Source of the DNA: Myxococcales bacterium
Lineage (GTDB): Bacteria > Myxococcota_A > Polyangia > Polyangiales > Polyangiaceae
Reading direction: 5' to 3'
Assembly (NCBI GenBank): GCA_023248785.1
Contig: JAHFDX010000001.1
Coordinates: 17,825-35,231 of the forward strand
Length of the DNA: 17,407 bases
In this document: in pieces, positions 7,897-15,782 of the stretch
How positions within the stretch are numbered: the first letter of the stretch is position 1
Layout: each line of letters opens with the position of its first letter
Program-made: the position numbers and the translations under genes
The notes under the pieces: generated by a model
Told to the model about the DNA's origin: nothing
What the model saw: the letters and a program-made list of their open reading frames with translations, nothing else
The model's database searches: none

Positions 7897-10371
7897 TCAG
7901 CTCGCGTGATCAGTCGAATCAAGCTGACCCACCACAACTGCAAGCGCGTCTTTCGCGCGTTCAACAGCTGTTCGATTGGCCGAGAGCTTCTCCCGAAGTG
8001 AGGATCCGTCTTTGTTCGCGTGTTCAAGTTCTGTTCGCGCCCTTGCGATCAATCGATCGCGCTCGTCCAAATCTGCATTGAGCGCTGCGATCTTTGCCAC
8101 CTCTTCGGAAATCTCGCGGCTAAGGACATCCCGCCGGTCGACGAGCTCCGCTACATGTAACTCGAGTTGCTCTATTTTTGCGCGATCGGTTGCCTTCTCG
8201 GTTGCCGCGCTTTCCTTCAGATCGCCATACGCCGTGTGCGCGCGCTGGATGTCTGCCTGAAGCGAGGCCACATGCTCTTCAAACGCTCGTCGCTCACTTT
8301 CGGCACGTGCCTTCATATCGGTGACTTCGCGTGCCGCACGCGCTTCGACCGCAGCCACCTTCGAGTCGCGATCGTTTTCGAGTGTTGCAATGCGATCGTC
8401 TCTGTCGAGCTCGAGCTCGGCGCGTGCTCTGTCAAACTCTCCGCGCACGGTGTTAAGCGCCGATTCATGCGCCGCGGCTTGTGCAGCGAGCGCGTTTGCG
8501 TGTTGTGTCTGCAGGTCCGCAAGAAGGTCAGCCTGTTCCCTCTCGATCGCGGCAAATTGGGACTCGTGACTTGCCCTCAGTGTGGCCGCATCGCTCTCGT
8601 ACTTGGCGATGAGCTCTTTTTCGCGCTCTTTTTGCTTGAGCGCGGCTGCTTCGTGAACTTGTTGCAACTCCTCTTGTTGCCGCTCTTCGACTTCGTGCAA
8701 CGTGCGCGCGTTGCGTGATTTTTCCTCTGCGAGTGCAGCCTCGTAATGATCACGCATGTTCTCTACGGCTGCCGCATGCGTTGCTCGCTCATTTTCGAGT
8801 TCGCGCTCATGCGTCGCATGTTCGTGGTCTGTTTGCCGCTCGAAAGCGGCTTGCAGCTCTTCCAACGCAGTGGCGTGCCTTGCTCTGTCTTCGGCGAGGG
8901 CCTCTTCAAGCGTTTGTTGTTTTCGCCGAACCGTTTCTTCGTGTGAGCGGTGAAGCGCTGCGAGGGTTGCTTCGTGATCTACTTTCAGCTCGGCTTCGCG
9001 CGCGGCGATCGCGGATATTTTGTTGCGCTCGGCATGCTCCTTGATCTTCTCAAGCTCGGATTGATGGCGGGTGCTCAACGATGTGAGTGCTGCCGCATGC
9101 TCCTCTCGGAGCGAAGCTACTTCGGTTGCATGCGCCGTTTCGGCATCTTCGTTCGCCTTGGCTTGTGCGTCTCGGATGGAACGCGCCTGCTCTTCGTATT
9201 CGCTTCGCAGGGCCGCACGTGAAGCCTCGGCGGCTGCGAGTTCTTCAGCGTGCTTCGATTTATGATCGCCCAGTTCGCGCGTTTTTGTGTCGAGCTCTTG
9301 CTTCGTTCGCTCGTGGCGATGCTTGTAGTCTTCACCAACTTTCTTCGCGAGATCCTTGTCGGCGGCGAGGGCCTCGATGCGCTCCCGTGCGTCATTCGTC
9401 TCGCGCTCAAGCTGGATGACGCGATCTTCAAGATCTGCTTTGGCACGTTCAAGAACCAGCCCGCGATCCTGCGCGTCGATGATCTCCTTGTCCTTCTTCG
9501 CGAAGGCTTCGCGAAGACTCAGGATCTCTTTGTCCTTCTTGTTCAGCGCTTCTCTAAGGTCGAGAAACTCGCGACTCGATACGCCACTCTTACCGCCTGA
9601 AGCACCGCCTGAAGCACCGCCTGAAGCACCGCCTGAGGCGAGCTTCGTTCGAAGATCATCCACTTCGCGTGAAAGGCGCTGCACCTCCGCAAAGAGGCGC
9701 TCCCGTTCGGCGTCGCCTGCTGATTTCGGAGGAATTGTTGAAGTCGTCGCCTTTGCCTCGACCTTGGGTTCGGCCGGTTTTTTGGCTGGGGGTGGCGCCG
9801 ACGACTTACCCGTGAAGCGCTGAAATGCGGCATCAAAATCGTCTTCGTGTGATACCGACGCGGGTCCATTTGAACTGCGATTGAACAGCTCTGTGCGATC
9901 ACCAATTTGCGTCATCGCCGTGTCTTCGTCGTCGGCCGAAACAACGAGCTCGTCGACCACGATGAACTCCTCGGCATTCGAAACCTCGCTTGAGCCGCTA
10001 AGTCGCACGTACTGTTCGATACGTGACTTGAGCTCGTCGAAGCTTACCGGCTTGTGAATGTAATCTTGGGCGCGCGTGCGCAGCCTGCGATGTTGCTCAA
10101 AGGTTTCCTCGCTCGAGTCACTCGACAAGATAACGAGCGGCACGTCCTTGAGCCCTGCATCCTTCTTGAGCTTGTTGCACACCGAGAATCCGTTCATGCG
10201 CGGTAACTCGATAGACAAGAGGATGAGGTCTGGGTGTTCGTTGGTCGCTGCGGCAAGGCCGGCGTTTCCGTCGTCCACCACACGAACATCGCACCCGAGG
10301 CGCATGAGCCCCTCGCGAATGGTTGCTGCGAAGCTCGGATCGTTCTCGAACACGAGCACGTTGGTCGCCAT
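7897..10371 (-). CDS. frzS: FrzS-like protein: pseudo-receiver plus long coiled coil
   Basis: FrzS in M. xanthus is a polar protein needed for type IV pilus-dependent social motility; it moves between poles during reversals. This 824-residue protein has the same plan. An N-terminal receiver-like domain (about 1-120) is followed by an acidic linker, a proline/alanine-rich stretch and a coiled coil of nearly 600 residues rich in E, A, K and R. The C-terminus ends in a short helix (ERAKDALAVVVGQLD). In the receiver the phospho-acceptor position is S53 (LLSIELPRMNG) and the acidic pair is E9-N10, while S83 and K107 remain, so phosphorylation at the normal site is unlikely. FrzS is itself known for an atypical receiver. 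It is longer than the M. xanthus protein as I recall it. Start is the ATG at 10371. Its stop abuts the amidohydrolase stop. mglBA lies about 6 kb away. Confidence 0.8.
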   Translation of the reverse strand: MATNVLVFENDPSFAATIREGLMRLGCDVRVVDDGNAGLAAATNEHPDLILLSIELPRMNGFSVCNKLKKDAGLKDVPLVILSSDSSEETFEQHRRLRTRAQDYIHKPVSFDELKSRIEQYVRLSGSSEVSNAEEFIVVDELVVSADDEDTAMTQIGDRTELFNRSSNGPASVSHEDDFDAAFQRFTGKSSAPPPAKKPAEPKVEAKATTSTIPPKSAGDAERERLFAEVQRLSREVDDLRTKLASGGASGGASGGASGGKSGVSSREFLDLREALNKKDKEILSLREAFAKKDKEIIDAQDRGLVLERAKADLEDRVIQLERETNDARERIEALAADKDLAKKVGEDYKHRHERTKQELDTKTRELGDHKSKHAEELAAAEASRAALRSEYEEQARSIRDAQAKANEDAETAHATEVASLREEHAAALTSLSTRHQSELEKIKEHAERNKISAIAAREAELKVDHEATLAALHRSHEETVRRKQQTLEEALAEDRARHATALEELQAAFERQTDHEHATHERELENERATHAAAVENMRDHYEAALAEEKSRNARTLHEVEERQQEELQQVHEAAALKQKEREKELIAKYESDAATLRASHESQFAAIEREQADLLADLQTQHANALAAQAAAHESALNTVRGEFDRARAELELDRDDRIATLENDRDSKVAAVEARAAREVTDMKARAESERRAFEEHVASLQADIQRAHTAYGDLKESAATEKATDRAKIEQLELHVAELVDRRDVLSREISEEVAKIAALNADLDERDRLIARARTELEHANKDGSSLREKLSANRTAVERAKDALAVVVGQLDSTDHAS
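9592..9639. repeat. Four tandem 12-bp units in the FrzS-like gene
   Basis: ACCGCCTGAAGC is repeated three times, followed by ACCGCCTGAGGC. On the coding strand it encodes alternating Ala/Ser-Gly-Gly units between the first coiled-coil segment and the main rod. It is a flexible linker whose copy number could change by slippage in whole codons. Confidence 0.95.
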
Positions 10372-10447
10372 GGACCCATCGTAGCTTCGACCACACCCGG
10401 TCAACGTGCGAAAAATACACGCATCGCTCTATGTGCCCGTGTGCGCT

Positions 10448-11380
10448 ATGAAGGCAGCCGTGCCCGAAGCCTGGCCCGACCTTGTCTTTGCTACGCCTCG
10501 AAAGCTCCCCAGGGCGCGCGACTTGAGGGGCCGCGTCGTCGTGCTCGATTTGGCATTCGCGTCGGAGGCTTCAGGCAGTGGCTTTGAAAAAATCACCAAA
10601 CCCCTGATTGATGGGCTCGGCCCACGTCTTGCCGCGTGGGTTGATCACCACGATCACGCCGAACACGGTCGATTTCGAGCGGACCCGCGCTTCGTCCTCG
10701 CCACCAAGGCCGAGCATGGCGCATGCCCCGAGATGGTGACGAAGGACCTGGTTCACCGCATTGGGCCGTGCGACACGATTGTCTGCCACACTGATTTTGA
10801 CGGCCTGTGCAGTGCCGCAAAGTGGATTCGGGGCGGCGATCTCCCCTATCCCGAAGCCGACGACGACGCGCGCGCCATTGATACGCGAACCGGTACCCCC
10901 ACCTCCATCGGTCAGCGCTTCGATCGCGCCATACGGGGCAGGTCCCGCGATCTTGCGCTTCTAGGCCTTATTGTTCGGCATCTGGCGACGGGCCTTTCGG
11001 ACGTGACGTTGTGGCAACCCATCGATCAAGCGGGCAGTGCGTTCGTGCCGCTCGAGCAGGCCGCGCGCATGCTGGCCGCCCGCTACCGGGTGCTCCAAAC
11101 CATCGGGAAACCCTGGAAATCGGTCGCGTTCGTCGACGTGACGGAGCGCTCGGAAGCCTACGATCGCACCTTGCTCCTGTTGCTCGGGCAGGAACGGGCC
11201 CATGTGGCGGTGGTTGTCGATCATGAAACGCTAACGCTTGCCGCGCGATACGACAGTGGGATCAACTTCCTCGAACTGCTCGAATTATCGGGTGGTATGC
11301 CGACGTTGGTTTCAGTACACTCGCAGCGTCGTTCGGAGGTGCTCGGCCGTTTGGGCATCGATTCCGCGGAAATCGGCTAG
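10448..11380 (+). CDS. DHH-superfamily phosphoesterase-like protein, apparently permuted
   Basis: DHH proteins are metal-dependent phosphoesterases, including RecJ, nano-RNases and cyclic-dinucleotide phosphodiesterases. From the ATG at 10448 the protein has 310 residues. VVVLDLAF (D34) resembles motif II, WVDHHDH (D66-H67-H68) is motif III, and CHTDFDGLCSAAKW (D116, D118) is motif I. In classical members motif I comes first, so the order here is inverted. The C-terminal half has a conserved-looking strand AVVVDHETLTLAARYDSGIN that could stand in for the DHHA1 domain. GTG starts upstream (10406) would add 14 residues; no start has a clear ribosome site. It diverges from the FrzS-like gene with 76 bp between starts. 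Phosphoesterase chemistry is likely, but the substrate is unknown. Confidence 0.7.
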   Translation: MKAAVPEAWPDLVFATPRKLPRARDLRGRVVVLDLAFASEASGSGFEKITKPLIDGLGPRLAAWVDHHDHAEHGRFRADPRFVLATKAEHGACPEMVTKDLVHRIGPCDTIVCHTDFDGLCSAAKWIRGGDLPYPEADDDARAIDTRTGTPTSIGQRFDRAIRGRSRDLALLGLIVRHLATGLSDVTLWQPIDQAGSAFVPLEQAARMLAARYRVLQTIGKPWKSVAFVDVTERSEAYDRTLLLLLGQERAHVAVVVDHETLTLAARYDSGINFLELLELSGGMPTLVSVHSQRRSEVLGRLGIDSAEIG

Positions 11381-11644
11381 CAAACTGCGAGAGGCCCCTT
11401 CGTGATCGCGGGCCACCGCGGTGAATCACTTGTTCATGTGCACGTGAAGTGGCTCATGTAAGTCGCTGATTTGTCACAACAAAACATTGACCGCGCGAAT
11501 TTTAGCGTAGTAATTCATCCTCCCGCGCGAAGAGCGAGCAGGCGGTTGGAGCTTAGTTTTTGCGCACGAGCAGACGCGGCGCTGTTGTCTACGGAGCCGC
11601 CCTTATCGTCAACGCCGCAGCAAAAGCAGGGGGCCAGGAGACCG
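11381..11644. other. Intergenic region ahead of the AblB-like gene
   Basis: These 264 bases hold no supported gene. The frame of the next gene stays open back to 11471, but the added 58 residues are compositionally biased and the strong ribosome site lies at 11645. It contains a 10-bp palindrome CACCGCGGTG (11413-11422), a small bulged stem CACTT/AAGTG nearby, and a possible sigma-70 promoter at 11487-11513. Confidence 0.6.
11487..11513 (+). promoter_or_regulatory. Possible sigma-70-type promoter
   Basis: TTGACC (11487-11492) is followed after 15 bases by TAGTAA (11508-11513), or after 18 bases by TAATTC. Both spacings are off the ideal 17. It lies in an AT-richer patch about 130 bases before the downstream start codon and would serve the AblB-like and GT9 genes. 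Confidence 0.3.
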
Positions 11645-12598
11645 ATGGCAGCGAAAGCGTGGGCACCGCAGCAGCAGGACGAAATCGTTCTTCGCAATGA
11701 CGCAGTTTCCCTTCGGATGCTTTTGAATCGGCGCGCACGCACGATGCGTGTGGTCGATTTTCGCGCAGGACCCTCGCGTGCGAAGCGCGATGCGGTCCTC
11801 AAGCTCGCCGAACAAGAAGGGATCGATAAGATCTACACGTTGGTCGAACGCGACGAGATCGCCACCTGGGTCAAGATGGGCTTCTTACGCGAAGCGAGCG
11901 TCCCAGGTTTCTATAAGCGAACCGACGCATTCCTTCTTGGGTTCTCGATGCGGACGCTTGATCCGCGTCACTCGCAGGTTCGGCTTGCTGCCCGACGGGC
12001 CCAGCAAGCGCTCGAAGCGAGCGGCGATATCGGTGACGAAGAGGTGATCGTCGAAGAAGATCCCGTGATCGTTCGTGCGGAAAAAACGCTCGTCACGGCG
12101 AAGAAATACTCGAAGCAACTTGGCAGCCGATCGCTTCCCGCGATGAAAATAAGTTCGCTGGACGCAACAGCCATGAAGAAGCTCATTGCGAACGCGACAA
12201 GATCGGGTCGTGCGCTTTCCGGATTCGAACCATTTGGTCGCGACGCCATCCGTCAATACTTCGTCTCGTCCACGAAGGGCGTGGGCGACATTGGCCTTTC
12301 ACTCGAAGAGCAACCTTGCTTCCAGTGCGTTCTTTTCGAGCTACTGATCTCGCCGAAGAACGAACAGGAGTGGATGGCGACCGCCGCGACCACATCGACT
12401 GTTTGCGATCGGCTTACCGAAAGGGGCTACGTTGCCGCGTTTGCCATGTCACCAACGGATGATCCGTGGCTCGCATCTGCGTATGTGTACGCCGGTTTTC
12501 GGCGCACGGGAGTCCTTCGCGATCACATGCTTGTTGGGGGGGAACGCAAAGACTCGTATGCCTGGTCGCGCAAGCTCGCGAATCCAGCCGACGAGTAA
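11645..12598 (+). CDS. GNAT-type acetyltransferase resembling AblB (beta-lysine N-acetyltransferase)
   Basis: AblB acetylates beta-lysine to the osmolyte N-epsilon-acetyl-beta-lysine. This 317-residue protein has an N-terminal domain with VVDFRAGPSRAKRDAVLKLA and a stretch KIYTLVERDEIATWVKMGFL followed by VPGFYKRTDAFLLG, which resembles AblB. A variable acidic linker (about 105-150) follows, then a second region ending GYVAAFAMSPTDDPWLASAY and YAGFRRTGVLRDH, typical of the end of a GNAT fold. No lysine 2,3-aminomutase (ablA), its usual partner, is present, so the substrate may differ. The start at 11645 has a good ribosome site, AGGAGA, just upstream. The glycosyltransferase begins nine bases after the stop, indicating an operon. 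GNAT relationship is likely; AblB function is doubtful. Confidence 0.6.
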   Translation: MAAKAWAPQQQDEIVLRNDAVSLRMLLNRRARTMRVVDFRAGPSRAKRDAVLKLAEQEGIDKIYTLVERDEIATWVKMGFLREASVPGFYKRTDAFLLGFSMRTLDPRHSQVRLAARRAQQALEASGDIGDEEVIVEEDPVIVRAEKTLVTAKKYSKQLGSRSLPAMKISSLDATAMKKLIANATRSGRALSGFEPFGRDAIRQYFVSSTKGVGDIGLSLEEQPCFQCVLFELLISPKNEQEWMATAATTSTVCDRLTERGYVAAFAMSPTDDPWLASAYVYAGFRRTGVLRDHMLVGGERKDSYAWSRKLANPADE

Positions 12599-12607
12599 GA
12601 GACACGC

Positions 12608-14242
12608 GTGCCTGACGAACAGCCTGAGGCGGTCGACCACATCCTGGTCCTCGCGCTCGATCGCCTGGGCGACACCCTCCAAGCCACGCCGACCCTTCAA
12701 GCCTTGAGGGCCCGCTTTCGGGACGCATCGATCGATCTTTATGCGCTGCAGCCGTACAAGGAAGCCTTTGACGGCTGTCCTTATGTAACTCGATTTGTTC
12801 CAATTTCACCGCCTCATCTCGTGAGGTACCAAACAGAAGCGGATCGCCTTGTGACGGGTGCAACCCCCTCGACCGAGGTGAGTCAGCTTGTTGAGACTCT
12901 TCGAGGCGAACGCTACGACCTCGTCGTGAACCTCGTTGCGTCTGGGTTTGCGGCGTGGCTCGCTGGCGCGAGTGGCGCCCGATTCCTTGTAGGCAACTAC
13001 GTCCTGGCGGATGGCAGGTGGCTCTTCGAGGGCCAAGGCTTCGTCTACCAACTGTCCCTTCTCGACTTTCGAGATGAAAATCCTTTCAACTTTGTCGATC
13101 TCTATCGAGTCAATGTCCTTGCAGAACAGGGGATGCCAACGCTTTATGTCAACGTGCTCGAGGGCTATGGCCCGGCGTCAGACGGGCGCCCCATCATCGC
13201 CATCAACCCGGGATCGAGCCGCGCAGAACGAAGGTGGCCGCTATCTTCGTTTTCGACCCTCATCGACACTCTCCATCAGGATGGCTTGCGCGTAGTTCTT
13301 GTGGGGAGTGCCGTGGATCTTCCTATTTGTGAAGCGGTTGCAGAGGCATGCAAGGAGCGCCCAGAATTTGCGGTCGGTACGCTGAGCATTTCCCAAATGG
13401 CGGGGTGGTTTCGCACGGTCGCGTGCGTTGTGGCAAACGATACGGGGGCGCTTCATGTGGCGGCGGCGGCGGGTTCGAAAACCGTTGGGATCTATGGTTC
13501 GCAGAGTCGCTTCGTGGAGACGGCTCCCTTCGCGTCCGGACACCTACTCATTGAGCCAAAGCCAATGAACGACGGTGCGCGGCCGCTTGCGAACGTCGAT
13601 CCGGCGTCCGTGCGGCTCGCAATCTTGCATCAACTTGGCCGAGTGCGCGTGGACGAGGCCACCACGCATTGGCATGCGGCAGACGTCATTGTGGCGCGCA
13701 CAAAAATCGTGGAGGACTCGGTGCACGGCCTGGGTGGCATCGTGTACGAACGCCTCACGAGCGAAGAGCCCAATGCGGCTGCATTGATTCGCACGATGGC
13801 GCGGCCTTGGTTTGCGGCACGTTGGGTAGGTGCTGCTTCGACACCCGAGACACTGGCGAAAACGCTTCAAGATCAATTAGGCGCCCCAACCGCCAAGACA
13901 AGCGCGCTTGCGACCGAGCTCGCCGCCGGCTGTACCAATTTTGCAAATTCACTTTCGCGGTTGGGGTACATCTGGGACACGCTTGCAGCCCTTCCGAGCG
14001 TCGACGACGCAACCCTTCAGGCTGCCAACGCGGTCGAAGAGCAAACCATTGCGTCTGCCGTAGGGACGGGAACGCAGATCCTCCCACGCCGTGCCTCGTG
14101 GCTGCTCAAGATGATACCGTTCACCGACCTGCCATCCATGGCTGCCGATCGAAGGCGAATTTTGGGCGAGGTGGCAGAGGACGCGCACGCGTTTGCGAAT
14201 GCGCTTGCCCTTTGGATCGGTCAACGGGAGTCTTCGCCGTAG
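12608..14242 (+). CDS. Glycosyltransferase family 9 (heptosyltransferase-like) with C-terminal extension
   Basis: GT9 enzymes add heptose or related sugars from nucleotide donors to lipopolysaccharide core or other acceptors at the inner face of the cytoplasmic membrane. The 544-residue protein opens with LDRLGDTLQATPTLQALR (residues 17-34), the acceptor-side Rossmann signature. It has AINPGSSRAERRWPLSSF (198-215) and the donor-site block NDTGALHVAAAAGSKTVGIY (277-296). GT9 members normally end near 350 residues, so about 200 extra C-terminal residues, mostly helical and unrecognised, are an addition. The start is GTG at 12608, nine bases after the AblB-like stop. Its last 22 bases overlap the end of the converging DUF6165 gene. 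A role in surface glycan assembly is likely; the acceptor is unknown. Confidence 0.87.
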   Translation: MPDEQPEAVDHILVLALDRLGDTLQATPTLQALRARFRDASIDLYALQPYKEAFDGCPYVTRFVPISPPHLVRYQTEADRLVTGATPSTEVSQLVETLRGERYDLVVNLVASGFAAWLAGASGARFLVGNYVLADGRWLFEGQGFVYQLSLLDFRDENPFNFVDLYRVNVLAEQGMPTLYVNVLEGYGPASDGRPIIAINPGSSRAERRWPLSSFSTLIDTLHQDGLRVVLVGSAVDLPICEAVAEACKERPEFAVGTLSISQMAGWFRTVACVVANDTGALHVAAAAGSKTVGIYGSQSRFVETAPFASGHLLIEPKPMNDGARPLANVDPASVRLAILHQLGRVRVDEATTHWHAADVIVARTKIVEDSVHGLGGIVYERLTSEEPNAAALIRTMARPWFAARWVGAASTPETLAKTLQDQLGAPTAKTSALATELAAGCTNFANSLSRLGYIWDTLAALPSVDDATLQAANAVEEQTIASAVGTGTQILPRRASWLLKMIPFTDLPSMAADRRRILGEVAEDAHAFANALALWIGQRESSP

Positions 14243-14625
14243 CTTTTCTCTTCCACGAGTGCCGAGCCAACGACCTCGTTAATGGCGCGTTTGATTCGAG
14301 CGCGTTCGTCGTTGGTGACGTACACACTGCGGGCGAGTCGAATGAACTCGGTATCGAAGGTCCCCTGCGCTTCGTGTGCACGGAGCTCTTCTTCAATCGT
14401 CCAAAGGGTTTCGTTCACCCGGAGCAAGTCCGCCTCGTGATTGGCAAGCGTTGCGCGTGAAAGATGCACGTTGGCGATTTGTTCAAGCAGCGAAAGTTCC
14501 CGCCTTACGTTCGCGCGCTTTTCCTCGGAGCGAAGGCGATCCTCTTTAATTCGAAGAATTGTAATCTTGTCGAGAAGCTCACCCGCAGAGATGGGGACGA
14601 GAAGTTCGAGAGGCGCATTGCCCAT
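14221..14625 (-). CDS. DUF6165 family protein
   Basis: This 134-residue protein has no signal peptide or membrane segment. The order of motifs matches DUF6165 as I know it: ISAGELLDKITILRIKEDRL near the N-terminus, KRANVRRELSLL, VNETLWTIEEELRAHEAQG, FIRLARSVYVTNDERARIKR and the closing INEVVGSALVEEKSY. Members are often found beside glycosyltransferase or TPR glycosylation genes, and no biochemical role is established. Here it converges on a GT9 gene and overlaps it by 22 bases. The lipoate-ligase-like gene lies 63 bases upstream on the same strand, so the two may share a transcript. The start is ATG at 14625, with a GGAGG sequence somewhat far upstream (13 bases). Confidence 0.85.
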   Translation of the reverse strand: MGNAPLELLVPISAGELLDKITILRIKEDRLRSEEKRANVRRELSLLEQIANVHLSRATLANHEADLLRVNETLWTIEEELRAHEAQGTFDTEFIRLARSVYVTNDERARIKRAINEVVGSALVEEKSYGEDSR

Positions 14626-14688
14626 GGATCAATCGTATCCTCCCAGCGCCTCACTCGGCCGGTGCTTTTTGTGCCACCCACTTCGAGG

Positions 14689-15618
14689 TTACGAATTAGG
14701 CGAGGCATTGTGGCCTTCGCGTGCCAACCGGATGACGTTCACAAACGGCGTGAGGGTTTGAATGCCAAATGTCCCCGCGCTTTTTCGTCCCAACGTGGCT
14801 TGCACGGCGTGGGGAATTTCTTCAACAGCGCATGTGGAAACGACCCGTTCGAGCTCCGTTACAACGTCGCTTGCGGCCATCCACTCGCCACCCACGTGCA
14901 GTAGCCCGTCGTCTGTTTGGGTCGCACCAACCCACCCGATTGGAATGGGAGCGACATGAGTGAAGGCGAAGTTCTCGGCCTCGGCGGCCTTGCATGGGGC
15001 GCACGAGAAGGTAGTTTCGAGGGGCTCGACGTTTGAAGTAGATATGTAACTGTCGACGATTAATTTTGCGATGCCCTTAGGTCCTTGCTGCACGTTGAGC
15101 GCATGCAGGTGTGTTGGCAGCTTCCCAAGAAAGGATGCGCGCGTCGGCTCTAACCACAGCCCTCCACTCACAGCGATGCATGTTTCAATCAGCGTTCGCT
15201 CTGTCCTTTCAAGACGCGCGAATCCGAGTGATGCGATGGGCCCATTGGGCGTACCGATCCAATCGCGATCCGAGTAGCGCGCATTGACCCCAACATGCTT
15301 CAGCGCCCGCAAAAGTGGTCTCACGTAACGGTTCAGGAGGTTGCCAACGTGCGCATCGGGTACGAGAGCATTCGGTGCTGAAAGGGCAAGCGCGGCATAG
15401 AGGACCGTTCCATCCACCGCGAAGTCGGCGCCTCCGGATGCGCGCACGAGATCGGCCTTTGTGCGCGTGAAAGCGCCGGCGACGTGGAGGCGCGTAGTGC
15501 TCCATCCGACGACGATCTCGACGTCCGACGCAAGCGGCCGAACGAGCGCCTCGTGTCCCCAACCGAGCAACTCGTGAAAGGGACGCTCGCCCGCCAAGAC
15601 CGTGCAAATTGTAGTCAT
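14689..15618 (-). CDS. Lipoate-protein-ligase-A-like protein lacking the catalytic lysine
   Basis: LplA-fold enzymes attach lipoate or biotin to carrier proteins through an acyl-adenylate. The 309-residue protein shows the fold's signatures: LVRASGGADFAVDGTVLYAA (57-76) corresponds to the RRxSGGGxVxHxxGxLxxS loop, and the YVRPLLRALKHVGVNA helix is followed by RDWIGTPNGPIASLGF (118-133). That last block is where ligases carry the conserved lysine (N-D-I-x(3-5)-K-I-x-G); here the position is a proline. A cysteine pair, CAPC, lies near residue 205. The protein may be a non-catalytic relative, use different chemistry, or belong to the transferase branch. It probably heads a transcript with DUF6165 and diverges from the barrel protein. 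Fold assignment is fairly good; function unknown. Confidence 0.6.
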   Translation of the reverse strand: MTTICTVLAGERPFHELLGWGHEALVRPLASDVEIVVGWSTTRLHVAGAFTRTKADLVRASGGADFAVDGTVLYAALALSAPNALVPDAHVGNLLNRYVRPLLRALKHVGVNARYSDRDWIGTPNGPIASLGFARLERTERTLIETCIAVSGGLWLEPTRASFLGKLPTHLHALNVQQGPKGIAKLIVDSYISTSNVEPLETTFSCAPCKAAEAENFAFTHVAPIPIGWVGATQTDDGLLHVGGEWMAASDVVTELERVVSTCAVEEIPHAVQATLGRKSAGTFGIQTLTPFVNVIRLAREGHNASPNS

Positions 15619-15740
15619 TTCAACGATCCAACACGCTCTTCAATAAGCAAGCTACGTGCCTTTGCAAACAAACGCGTGAACAAACACGTGAATTGTCGCG
15701 ACGATTTGGCCGTACGATCCCTAGGACGGAAGCACCGTGA

Positions 15741-15782
15741 GCATCATGACAAGCATCATGACAAGAGTGGGATCATGACAAG
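15741..15782 (+). repeat. Three direct repeats at the barrel-protein start, with overlapping mini-frame
   Basis: ATCATGACAAG occurs at 15743-15753, 15755-15765 and 15772-15782. Each copy contains an ATG. The first two ATGs (15746, 15758) share a frame reading MTSIMTRVGS that ends in a TGA (15776-15778) overlapping the third ATG at 15775. This ATGA overlap would allow translational coupling. It may also be only a repeat expansion of a start region. Confidence 0.7.

Noticed and set aside
9592..9639. Short tandem repeats as a CRISPR-like array
   Set aside because: The 12-bp units have no spacers and encode an in-frame Gly/Ser/Ala linker.
13669..14460. Plus-strand open frame of 263 codons over the GT9 and DUF6165 genes
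   Set aside because: Arg/Cys-rich shadow in another frame of GT9 and antisense to DUF6165.
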